Positions 8,319 through 16,686 of a stretch of DNA of 64,000 bases are shown piece after piece. Under the pieces are notes generated by a model that saw nothing but the letters and a program-made list of their open reading frames with translations, did not search any database and was not told the origin of the DNA. The position numbers were made by a program, and so were the translations under genes. Position 1 is the first letter of the stretch, and each line of letters starts with the position of its first letter. This stretch comes from Dyadobacter linearis. GTDB taxonomy: Bacteria; Bacteroidota; Bacteroidia; Cytophagales; Spirosomataceae. The stretch lies in contig NZ_CAJRAU010000004.1 in the NCBI RefSeq assembly GCF_907165045.1, positions 248,001-312,000 on the forward strand, read 5' to 3'.

Positions 8319-8660
8319 TTACTGACTATTCTTTTCGAGCTCAATAAAATCCTGGCGCGCGGGTGTGAAACAATCTATTACTCTGCACAGCGTATGTGCA
8401 ACTGCGGAATGCGGCGCATTAGAAGGTATATAGGCGGTCATTCCGCTGGTCAGCAGCATTTTTTCGCCGTCAATCTCAAATTCCAGTTCGCCTTCCAACA
8501 CGTGGCACCATTGTTCGTGAAAATGGCTGTGTTCCGGCAGTACCGTGCCGCTGTCAATCGTGAAGTGACCGAAAGTCTGCTGTTCGGAGTGAGCCAGCGT
8601 ACCATAAATCCCGTCCCAGATTTTTATAATTTTCTTCGAATTGAAATCAACAAATGGCAT
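8319..8660 (-). CDS. Cupin domain protein
   Basis: Single-domain cupin of 113 residues, cytoplasmic (no signal peptide). Cupin motif 1 is present as LPEHSHFHEQWCHVLEGELEFEIDG (His residues and Glu as metal ligands, about residues 41-65) and motif 2 as TAYIPSNAPHSA (about 75-86). Proteins of this type bind a divalent metal and are often small-molecule isomerases, dioxygenases or sensors; nothing in the sequence or neighbourhood fixes the role. It converges on the 7927-8259 gene. Upstream, 8661-8922 holds no gene. Confidence 0.85.
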   Translation of the reverse strand: MPFVDFNSKKIIKIWDGIYGTLAHSEQQTFGHFTIDSGTVLPEHSHFHEQWCHVLEGELEFEIDGEKMLLTSGMTAYIPSNAPHSAVAHTLCRVIDCFTPARQDFIELEKNSQ

Positions 8661-8922
8661 AAGCTATAATGATTTTTGATGTAACCACATTTGTATAACA
8701 TGTGATATTGCCGGGCAATTAGTTCAACAAGTCAAATGTCATCAAAAAGGATAATTTACCGTTAGTTTAATGCTGCCAACCGGTAAAAAATCCTAAGTGT
8801 TGATTGACTAGAAAGGGTATAGTAATCTATATCAGATTATAACATCGGTCTATTTCCTAAGCTTTTATTTGCCACGGGAATGCATCGGTCAGTTACTTTT
8901 TTTCATCAAAACCGATTTAATC
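8661..8922. other. Intergenic region between divergent cupin and lipoprotein genes
   Basis: 262 bases, AT-rich, no coding signal. It contains a small perfect inverted repeat, TAATCT (8823-8828) and AGATTA (8834-8839) with a 5-base spacer, 84 bases upstream of the lipoprotein ATG, which could be an operator. No clear TAnnTTTG element was found. Confidence 0.4.
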
Positions 8923-9333
8923 ATGAAAGCAAATCATTTGTTGCTCACACTATCTGCTTCGTTTTTCCTGTTTACCGGGTGCAGAGACAAAACAGTATGG
9001 ATTGAAGATTCTCCATTCATCACAGTCACTTCTCCAACTCAAAATCAGGCAATGGAGGATAACGATAGCATCCGGGTCGAGGCACTTATACAGCCAAAGT
9101 CAGCTCCGATAGTTAGTTATCACATTGTAATGATGGGCGAAGAAAAGGAAGTGATCCTGAATTACAAGACAATTTGCGACTGCAAGGATAAAAGCACTGT
9201 TGCGATAGATACCGCATTTACTTATGACATTAAAAAAACTTCAAACGTGTTGCTCCACGTCTCAGCTGAGCTTGAAGACAGAACGCATATTCGGGATGAA
9301 ACCAGATTCAAGCTGGTAGATACTAAAAAGTAA
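8923..9333 (+). CDS. Putative lipoprotein with Ig/PKD-like domain character
   Basis: Predicted lipoprotein of 136 residues. Signal segment MKANHLLLTLSASFFLFTGC ends in lipobox F-T-G-C (Cys20). The mature part is beta-rich (TVTSPTQNQAMEDNDSIRVEALIQP, ISYHIVMMGEEKEVI) and carries a C-D-C motif (Cys-Asp-Cys, about residues 86-88). The layout of short alternating strands resembles an immunoglobulin-like fold, but I recognise no specific family. The start at 8923 is preferred over an in-frame ATG at 8869 because it sits at the classical distance from the lipobox. It appears monocistronic; a large hairpin follows at 9373-9416. Confidence 0.75.
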   Translation: MKANHLLLTLSASFFLFTGCRDKTVWIEDSPFITVTSPTQNQAMEDNDSIRVEALIQPKSAPIVSYHIVMMGEEKEVILNYKTICDCKDKSTVAIDTAFTYDIKKTSNVLLHVSAELEDRTHIRDETRFKLVDTKK

Positions 9334-9372
9334 TTCTTTTATCAGATAGGTCAAAAGCACCTACTCAATTCT

Positions 9373-9416
9373 CTGCCTGGCAGCTTGCGTTTAACGCTAG
9401 GCAAGTTGCCAGGCAG
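9373..9416. repeat. Large inverted repeat (16-bp arms) without T-run
   Basis: Arms CTGCCTGGCAGCTTGC (9373-9388) and GCAAGTTGCCAGGCAG (9401-9416) pair at 15 of 16 positions around a 12-base loop. No T-run follows on either strand, so it is not a canonical terminator; it could be an RNA-stabilising stem, a REP-like palindrome or a protein site. Confidence 0.7.
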
Positions 9417-9521
9417 CTCTATATTCAGTATTTATTTAAAACAATTACTCTACTCAGGCAGGATAATGTGGGCGCGATAAAAAATAGCCGCAAAAGCATA
9501 AAATCCATCGAAAGCTTTTTA

Positions 9522-9529
9522 TACATTTG
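9522..9529 (+). promoter_or_regulatory. Bacteroidota-type -7 promoter element
   Basis: TACATTTG matches the TAnnTTTG consensus exactly, 30 bases upstream of the TTG start at 9560. No good -33 TTG element is seen at the usual distance, so the call is moderate. Confidence 0.45.
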
Positions 9530-9559
9530 CACAATCTCAAAAATTTCAATATTTAAACA

Positions 9560-10114
9560 TTGCGCAGGATTTTATCCATACTGCTCTTTGGGCTCTTGCT
9601 CTACAATATGATCGGCTATTCAATAGTCTATCTGTCGGAGGGAAGCTATAAGATTAGTAGCGCCAACAAGGACCTGATCGAACAATCGACTGGCTCTGCG
9701 GATATTGTGATTAAAATCCCGGTAAGTGTTCCTTACCAGACCGACTGGAGTGCGCCGGAAGCTGCGGAAGGTCAGATTCAGCACGAAGGCCATTTTTACC
9801 AGATGAAGAGCCAGCAACTGCTGAATGATACAATGTACGTGCATTGCGAGCTCGACCAGCATGCGCGCGACAGGTTTAGCGACCTTGTTTCGAAGATCAA
9901 TGATCAGGTTACCGGTCAGTCGGCGGATGATCAAAAAAGTCAGCATTCTAATCTATTAAAGAACTTTCTGAAAGAATATATGGGGCAGGACAGAAAGCAC
10001 GTGTTTTATGTGCTCGAATGGACGCCAGCCCGGGAATTAGTTGCTTCAAACCTGCCAGCTTTCATCTCTGAAAGCCACTTTTTAATACCATCTCCGCCGC
10101 CTGACCAGGCTTAG
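9560..10114 (+). CDS. Membrane-anchored hypothetical protein (TTG start)
   Basis: A 184-residue protein with an N-terminal membrane segment (about residues 4-26) and a soluble remainder, probably periplasmic. I do not recognise the family. The frame has a stop two codons before the TTG at 9560; the first ATG (9608) would remove most of the membrane helix, so TTG is the best start, and a TAnnTTTG -7 element lies 30 bases upstream. The domain begins YKISSANKDLIEQSTGSAD and ends with a proline-rich tail (PSPPPDQA). No cysteine pairs or catalytic motifs stand out. It stands 121 bases before the CMD-protein cluster and may be independent of it. Confidence 0.7.
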   Translation: MRRILSILLFGLLLYNMIGYSIVYLSEGSYKISSANKDLIEQSTGSADIVIKIPVSVPYQTDWSAPEAAEGQIQHEGHFYQMKSQQLLNDTMYVHCELDQHARDRFSDLVSKINDQVTGQSADDQKSQHSNLLKNFLKEYMGQDRKHVFYVLEWTPARELVASNLPAFISESHFLIPSPPPDQA

Positions 10115-10235
10115 TAAATTTTTTATTCTTTCCGTAAAGGTCTCAATGTGATTAAGATACAGTGATCATTTGACTATTTGTCTGTATCTGTGCGGAAGGA
10201 AGAATTATCCATTTACTAAACTGTTCTTTCCTCAA

Positions 10236-10790
10236 ATGGCACATATTACCCTGCCCGACGAATCGCTTCCGGGTATTGTTGGACTTTTCAATTTCCGGCC
10301 CGAAACCGCCGAACCTTTGCAATTACTTGCCGAAACGCTGCTCCGGGGCGATTCTCCACTCACTAGCGGTGAACGCGAACTGATCGCCGCCTACGTTTCG
10401 CATTTGAACAACTGTCATTTCTGTCACACTTCGCACGCTTCGGCCGCGATGGCACATTTGAATTGCGACCTCAGTTTGATCGACGATATCAAGAACGGAT
10501 TTCAGCAAATTGAGATCTCCCCAAAACTACGGGCGCTCCTGCATATTGCCGCCAAAGTGCAGAAAAGCGGCCGGGAAGTACAGGCGGAGGATATTGCTGC
10601 CGCAAAAGCAGTAGGCGCGGCAGACAAGGAAATCCACGACACTGTTTTGATCGCTGCGGCATTTTGCATGTTCAACAGATATGTGGACGGGCTGGGTACC
10701 TGGGCGCCGAAAGAACACGAGGCTTACCGCGAGATGGGGCAACGTATGGCCTTCACAGGTTACGTCAGATTTTCGGTTCCTCAGGACTAA
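10236..10790 (+). CDS. Carboxymuconolactone decarboxylase (AhpD-like) family protein 1
   Basis: Alpha-helical protein of 184 residues in the CMD/AhpD-like superfamily. The active-site motif is complete: the Glu of SGERELIAAYVS, then C-H-F-C-H-T-S-H with Cys60, Cys63 and His67, which in AhpD-type proteins act in thiol-dependent peroxide reduction. The second half has HDTVLIAAAFCMFNRYVDGLG, seen again in the next gene. The start at 10236 (MAHITLPDE) aligns with the paralogue's start; an earlier ATG at 10170 adds 22 unrelated residues. It is 15 bases upstream of the paralogue 10806-11366. Either antioxidant or catabolic roles are possible. Confidence 0.88.
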   Translation: MAHITLPDESLPGIVGLFNFRPETAEPLQLLAETLLRGDSPLTSGERELIAAYVSHLNNCHFCHTSHASAAMAHLNCDLSLIDDIKNGFQQIEISPKLRALLHIAAKVQKSGREVQAEDIAAAKAVGAADKEIHDTVLIAAAFCMFNRYVDGLGTWAPKEHEAYREMGQRMAFTGYVRFSVPQD

Positions 10791-10805
10791 AACAGCTATA
10801 TCGAT

Positions 10806-11366
10806 ATGCCACATATTCCACTACCCGGTCATTTGCCGGGTATTACCGGTTTGCTCGAATACAGCAAGGATACCGCGCATCCGATCCGGGTGCTGACCCA
10901 GTTTTTATTAAGAGGGAAAAACAGCCTGGCCGAGGGCGAGCGCGAGCTGATCGCGACTGTCGTTTCACATTACAACGAATGCAAATTCTGTACGGCGGCG
11001 CACACTGCGATTGCGGATTTGCTGCTGGGTGAGACCGAAACCTGCGAGCTGGTTAAAAAGGATATTGACACAGCGCCGATAAGTGAAAAAATGAAAGCGC
11101 TGCTGAAAATCGCTGTAATGGTGCAGGTGAGCGGGCAAGCTGTTACCCCGGAAGCTATAAACGTCGCGAAACAATCCGGCGCGACGGATATTGAGATCCA
11201 CGATACGGTATTGATCGCCGCCCTGTTTTGCCTATACAACCGCTATGTGGACGGAATGGCAACTGTCGCTCCTACCGATCCTCAGTTTTACCTCGGGCTC
11301 GGACAACGTTTAAAAGAAAATGGTTACAATCGTTTGCCAAACGGTTATGATCATTTGAAAAACTAA
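10806..11366 (+). CDS. Carboxymuconolactone decarboxylase (AhpD-like) family protein 2
   Basis: Tandem paralogue of the preceding gene, 186 residues, with Cys59, Cys62 and His66 in N-E-C-K-F-C-T-A-A-H and the same HDTVLIAALFC and NRYVDG blocks. Conservation of both copies suggests a heterodimer or divided substrate range rather than a recent duplication, since the two differ at many positions. CMD/AhpD proteins usually form trimers or hexamers in the cytoplasm. It lies 31 bases upstream of a TonB-receptor gene and probably shares its transcript, which links redox chemistry with outer-membrane uptake of one compound. Confidence 0.88.
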   Translation: MPHIPLPGHLPGITGLLEYSKDTAHPIRVLTQFLLRGKNSLAEGERELIATVVSHYNECKFCTAAHTAIADLLLGETETCELVKKDIDTAPISEKMKALLKIAVMVQVSGQAVTPEAINVAKQSGATDIEIHDTVLIAALFCLYNRYVDGMATVAPTDPQFYLGLGQRLKENGYNRLPNGYDHLKN

Positions 11367-11397
11367 AAATCAACCTTCCTGCTATAAAAAACGCTCT

Positions 11398-14169
11398 ATG
11401 AAAAAACATTTACTCCTGTTATCCCTGCTTTTGTGCATTGCTTGCTTACAAGTCACGCTGGCGCAATCGACTAAAATTCAGGGACATATTTTTGATAATG
11501 AATCTCAAAAACCCGTTTCGGGCGCTTCTGTTTCTGTAAAAGGAAAGAATACCGGCGCGGTCACGAATGCTGACGGTCTGTTTGAATTGAATACCTCACT
11601 TCCGGCCACGCTGGTGATCTCACTGGTGGGATATGCTCGCCAGGAAGCAGTAGTGGCAAGTGCCGAAAACCTGCGTTTCAACCTGGTACCGGCTATTGAA
11701 GAACTGAACCAGGTAGTGGTAACTGCGTCGAGAGTAGAAGAAAGCATACTCCGCTCGCCGGTGAGCATTGAAAAAATGGATGCACGCGCCATTCAGCAAA
11801 CGCCTTCTGCCAATTTTTACGACGGTTTGATCAATATGAAATCGCTCGATATGGTTACCAGCAGCCTTACTTACAAGCAGATCAATACAAGAGGTTTCAA
11901 TACAACGGGCAACAGCCGGTTTTTGCAGCTGGTCGACGGGGTTGATAACCAGCCTTCGGGGCTGGGTTTTGCGATGGGAAACCTGTTTGGCCCGCACGAT
12001 ATCGATGTGGAAAGTGCCGAGCTGATTCCCGGGGCCGCATCTGCATTATACGGCCCGATCGCATTTAACGGAATGCTGAACACGCGCACAAAAAATGCGT
12101 TTGAATACCAGGGACTGAGTGCGCAGACCAAGTTTGGCGTCAACCATATTAACGACGGCACCGACCTGGGGGCGAAGCCGATGTACGATCTGGCAGTGCG
12201 GTATGCAAAGGCTTTCAACAACAAGTTCGCATTCAAGGTCAATGCTTCTTATTTAAAAGGAACGGACTGGTATGCAAACGATTACACTGATATTGACCCT
12301 AATACACTTGCTGCGAACCGCGGCCCGAATAATCCAGGCAAAAACCAGCTGAACATTTACGGGGACGAAGTAGCGCAAACATTGCCGGAGATCGGAAGAG
12401 TGTCGCGGACGGGGTATGAGGAAAAGGACCTCGCTACTTACGGGGTTTACAGTCTGAAACTCAATGCAGCTTTGCATTACCGCATTACCGACAAGCTCGA
12501 AGTGATTTACCAGGGAAATTTCAATCAGGGAACTGCGCAGTACACAGGCAGTAACCGGTTTGTGATCAACGATTTCAAATTTATTCAGCACAAACTGGAA
12601 CTGAAAGGAAGCAACTTTTATGTACGTGGTTATTCCAATCAGGAGATTTCGACCAACTCTTACAATACCCGCGCGCTGGGCCAGCACATTAACCGTACCT
12701 GGGTGAAAGACCTTAACGGCGCCACGGTATCTCCCGACAAAGCCGATGCGACTTGGTTTGAGAGATATGCAGCAGCTTACAATGGCGCAGTGACCGGCAT
12801 TATCAACAAAGACCACAATACGGCGCGTTCCTTCGCTGACGAAGGCAGGATATTGCCGGGTTCGGATGCATTCAATTCATCCAAAGACCTGCTGATCAAG
12901 ACGAGGGGACTTTCGGGAGCGGGGATATTGAGCGAATGCAGCCTGCGCCACGTGGAGGGAATGTACGATTTCAGCTCTGCCGTGAAGGTTTTCAACTTGC
13001 AGATAGGAGGTAACTACCGCAAATATTACCTCGATACCGGCGGGACACTTTTCGATGATAAGGATAAAAACCTGACCAATGAAGAGTACGGCGTATTCGC
13101 TCAGGCTTCGAAATCACTTTGGAAAGAACGTTTAAAATTTACTGTTTCAGGGCGTTACGATACGAATGAGAATTTCGACGGGCGGTTTACGCCCCGCGCT
13201 TCCGCCGTTTTTTCACCCACAGAAAACCACCATTTCCGCGCATCCTACCAAACCGGATTTCGTAACCCGACTGTCGCGGATCAGTTTATCAAGCTGAATG
13301 TGGGGCCGATCATCATTCTGGGCGGCGCGCCTGTCAATTCGCAGGGACTGAATGCTTATGAAAATTCGGTGACCATCGCCTCTTTCGGCGCATTTGCGGG
13401 TGCTTTCGGTGCAGATATGGCGAAGGGGACTCCTTTCCCTCAGGCAGTTGCGAACAATAAGGACAAGCTGGTTAAGTCTAATGTGCCTTATATCAAATCG
13501 GAAAAGGTAAAGAGCTTTGAAATTGGCTATAAAGGCTTGATCAGTAAGAAGTTGTTGTTTGATGTAAATTATTATTACAGCCAGTACACCGATTTTATGA
13601 TCAATACCGTGGTCGCCCGGGCCAAATCAGATATTCTATTAGCGAATGGATCGGTCAACCCTGCTGCTGCCGCCGAGTTACTGGGAGCCGACAGGCAACT
13701 GTTCCAGCTGTATACCAATGCAGCTGATCAGGTTTCCATTCAAGGCGTCAGCGCAGGTGTTACCTATTCTTTGCCCCGCAATTTCAAGCTGAGCGGCAAT
13801 GCGACGTGGATCGATTTCAATATCGGCGAGGCTGATCAAAACAATATTCCCGCATTCAATACGCCGGAGTGGAAGTCAAATGTGATTTTCGGAAACCCCA
13901 GACTGACAGACAAACTGGGCTTCAATATCGCGTGGCATTGGCAAACAGCATTTGAATGGTATGGAACATTCACCGAAAATAACCCCGGCAAGGTACAAGC
14001 TTACAATCTGCTCGACGCGCAGGTGAGTTACCGCATTCCTTCGCTGAAAACGACGGTTAAAGTGGGCGGCTCCAATATTACCAACAAGTATATCGTGCAG
14101 GCTTACGGTTCGCCGGCAGTCGGCGGGTTGTATTATGTGAGTTTGAATTTCGACCAGTTATTCAGATAA
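11398..14169 (+). CDS. TonB-dependent outer-membrane receptor
   Basis: Outer-membrane receptor of 923 residues. Signal peptide 1-22, carboxypeptidase-regulatory-like domain about 26-105 (GHIFDNESQKPVSGASVSVK), TonB box/plug from about 107 (VVVTASR, NTRGFNTTGNSRF, LVDGVDNQPSGLGF, GAASALYGPIAFNG), and a long barrel ending in the aromatic YYVSLNFDQLFR. It is longer than siderophore receptors such as FhuA and in the range of Bacteroidota receptors for larger or plant-derived compounds, but no SusD-like partner follows. Instead an MFS transporter starts 9 bases downstream, so a small substrate passing both membranes is a reasonable inference. Same operon as the two CMD genes. Confidence 0.95.
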   Translation: MKKHLLLLSLLLCIACLQVTLAQSTKIQGHIFDNESQKPVSGASVSVKGKNTGAVTNADGLFELNTSLPATLVISLVGYARQEAVVASAENLRFNLVPAIEELNQVVVTASRVEESILRSPVSIEKMDARAIQQTPSANFYDGLINMKSLDMVTSSLTYKQINTRGFNTTGNSRFLQLVDGVDNQPSGLGFAMGNLFGPHDIDVESAELIPGAASALYGPIAFNGMLNTRTKNAFEYQGLSAQTKFGVNHINDGTDLGAKPMYDLAVRYAKAFNNKFAFKVNASYLKGTDWYANDYTDIDPNTLAANRGPNNPGKNQLNIYGDEVAQTLPEIGRVSRTGYEEKDLATYGVYSLKLNAALHYRITDKLEVIYQGNFNQGTAQYTGSNRFVINDFKFIQHKLELKGSNFYVRGYSNQEISTNSYNTRALGQHINRTWVKDLNGATVSPDKADATWFERYAAAYNGAVTGIINKDHNTARSFADEGRILPGSDAFNSSKDLLIKTRGLSGAGILSECSLRHVEGMYDFSSAVKVFNLQIGGNYRKYYLDTGGTLFDDKDKNLTNEEYGVFAQASKSLWKERLKFTVSGRYDTNENFDGRFTPRASAVFSPTENHHFRASYQTGFRNPTVADQFIKLNVGPIIILGGAPVNSQGLNAYENSVTIASFGAFAGAFGADMAKGTPFPQAVANNKDKLVKSNVPYIKSEKVKSFEIGYKGLISKKLLFDVNYYYSQYTDFMINTVVARAKSDILLANGSVNPAAAAELLGADRQLFQLYTNAADQVSIQGVSAGVTYSLPRNFKLSGNATWIDFNIGEADQNNIPAFNTPEWKSNVIFGNPRLTDKLGFNIAWHWQTAFEWYGTFTENNPGKVQAYNLLDAQVSYRIPSLKTTVKVGGSNITNKYIVQAYGSPAVGGLYYVSLNFDQLFR

Positions 14170-14177
14170 GATCAGCT

Positions 14178-15395
14178 ATGCAGACTTTGGAAATAACAAA
14201 TATCGAATCGAAAAGTGTAGCTGGAAAGTGGCTGGCATTTGGCTTGTGCTTTGTGACTTACACGCTCAGCGGCACCGTGTCGACTTTAATGTCGGTGTAC
14301 CTGCCCGTCGCTATTCGCGAATTGAATGGCGGCGCGGTGAGCGAGGAGCAGTTGGGCGAGATCGGCGCTTATATTAATGCATTGTACCTGTACGGCTGGA
14401 TGTGCGGCGGGCTGCTTTTCGGAATGATAAGCGATCGCATTGGGCGCGTGAAGTCGCTCACGCTGGTCACTGCACTTTATGGGATATTTACGTGTCTGGT
14501 CACGATCGTTCCAAACTGGCATACATTGCTGGCCTTTCGTTTTATGACGGGAATGGGCGTGGGCGGCGTTCTGCTGATCTCAACTGTCTATATTTCTGAG
14601 ATTTGGGAAGAAAAAACAAGAGCGGTCATGCTTGGGATTCTGGCAGTTTGCTTTCCGATCGGCATTGTCACGACAGGCAGCATCAACCTGCTTTTCTCCA
14701 ACTGGCGCAGCGCATTCGGCATTGGTATTGTACCCGTTATTACTGCATCGCTCATTTATCTGCTCGCGCCGGAATCGGCCAAATGGCGGAATCTGAATGT
14801 ATCTGACAAAAAATCAACCACATTATTTACAGGTGAAAATCGCGCGAACCTGATCTCCGGCTCGCTGATTTTCGGCTCGGTACTAATCGGACTTTGGGGG
14901 ATATTCTCGTGGCTTCCCACCTGGGTGCAGACTTTGCTCGCAGCTGGCCAGGATGGGCAGAAAGAACGCGGTTTAATTATGATCCTGCTCGGTTCGGGCG
15001 GAATCTTGGGGGGACTTTTCTCAGGCGTATTGCTCAATCGTTTTGGGAAAAAAAGAATACTGACCGGCGTCTTTGCAAGCTGTCTGATCATTTGCTGCGT
15101 CCTGTTTTTGACCAATACCCAATTTTCAGCAATCGTCTACCTCGAAACTGCGATGCTCGCTTTTTGCTTTGGGATCAGCCAGGGCGCGTTGTCGAGTTAC
15201 ATTCCGGAGCTTTTTCCGGTTTCGATCCGGGGAACAGCTACGGGTTTTTGTTTCAACGTCGGCCGGTTTTTCACAGCCACGGCGGTGTTTTTTATCGGCT
15301 CGCTGGTCAGCGTACTCGGCGGTTTCGGGAATGCGCTGCTGGTTTTTACATTGCCATTTGTGATCGCGCTGGTGGTAACCGCGCGCAGCAGATGA
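14178..15395 (+). CDS. MFS transporter
   Basis: Inner-membrane major facilitator with about 12 transmembrane segments, 405 residues. The loop 2-3 signature is present as GMISDRIGRVKS, and the equivalent in the second half is LLNRFGKKRI. GFCFNVGRF and SSYIPELFPVSIRGTATG resemble sugar/aromatic-acid:proton symporters more than drug pumps, favouring uptake. It starts 9 bases after the TonB-receptor stop; together they form a plausible two-membrane import route. A terminator at 15432-15470 closes this transcription unit. Confidence 0.93.
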   Translation: MQTLEITNIESKSVAGKWLAFGLCFVTYTLSGTVSTLMSVYLPVAIRELNGGAVSEEQLGEIGAYINALYLYGWMCGGLLFGMISDRIGRVKSLTLVTALYGIFTCLVTIVPNWHTLLAFRFMTGMGVGGVLLISTVYISEIWEEKTRAVMLGILAVCFPIGIVTTGSINLLFSNWRSAFGIGIVPVITASLIYLLAPESAKWRNLNVSDKKSTTLFTGENRANLISGSLIFGSVLIGLWGIFSWLPTWVQTLLAAGQDGQKERGLIMILLGSGGILGGLFSGVLLNRFGKKRILTGVFASCLIICCVLFLTNTQFSAIVYLETAMLAFCFGISQGALSSYIPELFPVSIRGTATGFCFNVGRFFTATAVFFIGSLVSVLGGFGNALLVFTLPFVIALVVTARSR

Positions 15396-15431
15396 TTTTA
15401 GTTTTGAATATCATAGGTTAATATATTAAGC

Positions 15432-15470
15432 AAACGGGTTTGCCACCTGGCGAACCCGTTTCTTTGTTTT
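15432..15470 (+). terminator. Rho-independent terminator
   Basis: Stem AAACGGGTTTGCCA (15432-15445) with TGGCGAACCCGTTT (15448-15461), one G-T pair, followed by a T-rich tract. It separates the CMD/receptor/MFS operon from the DUF3179/receptor operon. Confidence 0.85.
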
Positions 15471-15504
15471 AACGCCAACACTGGCATCAAATCGATATAA
15501 ACAA

Positions 15505-16650
15505 ATGAAAAAAATATTTTACATCGGCATCGTTGGGATCCTGCTTTATGAGATCGCGAAAGTGTATTTCATTATGCCCATGCCCGGCAGTCAGCGAATG
15601 AACAGCATTGATGCCGCCTACTTTCTGCATACCTGGCGCTGGGCTTTCAGGATCGTGTTCTGGGCGATGATATTGGTTGGGTCAGTTTCTGTTTACAGGG
15701 GTAAAACAAAATGGCTGCCCGGCTTGCTGCTGCTTTTAATAGCCGCAATAACTTACGCTACCAACTACGAAATGGCGGCTGACACGATGTTCTACCAACC
15801 CCAGACCGTATTGATGCAGCATGCAGCTGCTAATAAAATCGACCCGGAAAGGCTCGTGATCGGCGCGGAAGTGAACGGGGAAGCGAAAGCATATCCGATT
15901 CAGTTTATAGGTTACCATCACCAGGTGCGCGACACGCTGGGCGGGAAGCCGATCATGGTTACCTATTGTACGGTTTGTCGCACGGGGAGGGTATTTGAGC
16001 CGGTAGTGGATGGAAAAGTCGACAATTTCAGGCTCGTCGGGATGGATCATTTCAATGCGATGTTTGAAGACGAAATGACCGGCAGCTGGTGGCGGCAGGC
16101 AAACGGAGAGGCTATTGCCGGACCTTTGAAAGGAAAAACTTTACCAGAACTCGCTATTTCGCAAACCTCACTCGGACAGTGGCTTAAACTGCATCCGCAA
16201 AGCAGGATCATGCAACCGGACCCGGTTTATCAGGCCAAATATGATTCGATGAGCCGCTATGAATCCGGGAAAAACAAGTCGCTGCTAACGCGGGCGGACT
16301 CACTGCCGTGGAAAGAAAAATCGTGGGTTGTGGGCGTACAAACGAAAGACGGAAGCAAGGCATTTGACTGGCGCAGACTTGGGAAGGAAAAGGTAATTAA
16401 CGATCAGGTAGGCTCAGTACCGGTTTTTTTAGTGATCGCGGGGGATAAAAAAAGCTTCTTCGCATTTGAAAGACCAGATATGCAGGAACGCTATTCGATC
16501 AGGAACGATACCATTTTTGGAAAAAACGGGAACTATGATCTGCTGGGAAAAAGGCTCGACGGTTTAGGGCAGAATCTGGCGCGGATCAATGCATACCAGG
16601 AGTACTGGCACAGCTGGCGCACATTTCACCCGGAAACCAAACAGTATTGA
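15505..16650 (+). CDS. DUF3179 domain-containing membrane protein
   Basis: A 381-residue protein with three N-terminal membrane segments (about 4-24, 44-62 and 70-86) and a large DUF3179 domain outside or inside the membrane (orientation not decided). Hallmarks of DUF3179 are visible: YPIQFIGYHHQV, VTYCTVCRTGRVF with Cys155 and Cys158, GMDHFNAMFEDEMTGSWW, and LGQWLKLHPQSRIMQ. The C-x2-C plus the conserved histidines and tryptophans suggest a metal- or haem-related redox function, but none has been shown. It starts a new unit after the terminator at 15432 and is followed 36 bases later by a FecA-like receptor, suggesting a role linked to uptake or modification of that receptor's substrate. Confidence 0.85.
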   Translation: MKKIFYIGIVGILLYEIAKVYFIMPMPGSQRMNSIDAAYFLHTWRWAFRIVFWAMILVGSVSVYRGKTKWLPGLLLLLIAAITYATNYEMAADTMFYQPQTVLMQHAAANKIDPERLVIGAEVNGEAKAYPIQFIGYHHQVRDTLGGKPIMVTYCTVCRTGRVFEPVVDGKVDNFRLVGMDHFNAMFEDEMTGSWWRQANGEAIAGPLKGKTLPELAISQTSLGQWLKLHPQSRIMQPDPVYQAKYDSMSRYESGKNKSLLTRADSLPWKEKSWVVGVQTKDGSKAFDWRRLGKEKVINDQVGSVPVFLVIAGDKKSFFAFERPDMQERYSIRNDTIFGKNGNYDLLGKRLDGLGQNLARINAYQEYWHSWRTFHPETKQY

Positions 16651-16686
16651 GTAGTTAAGCAAATGAGTATCCTGAATGAAATCGGA

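Noticed and set aside
9600-9650. ATG at 9608 as start of the 9560 gene
   Set aside because: Would remove most of the only membrane helix; TTG 9560 with a -7 element upstream fits better.
12253-12816. 187-residue open frame opposite the TonB receptor
   Set aside because: Antisense shadow of a well-supported coding frame; Cys/His-rich random composition, no start context or family signal.
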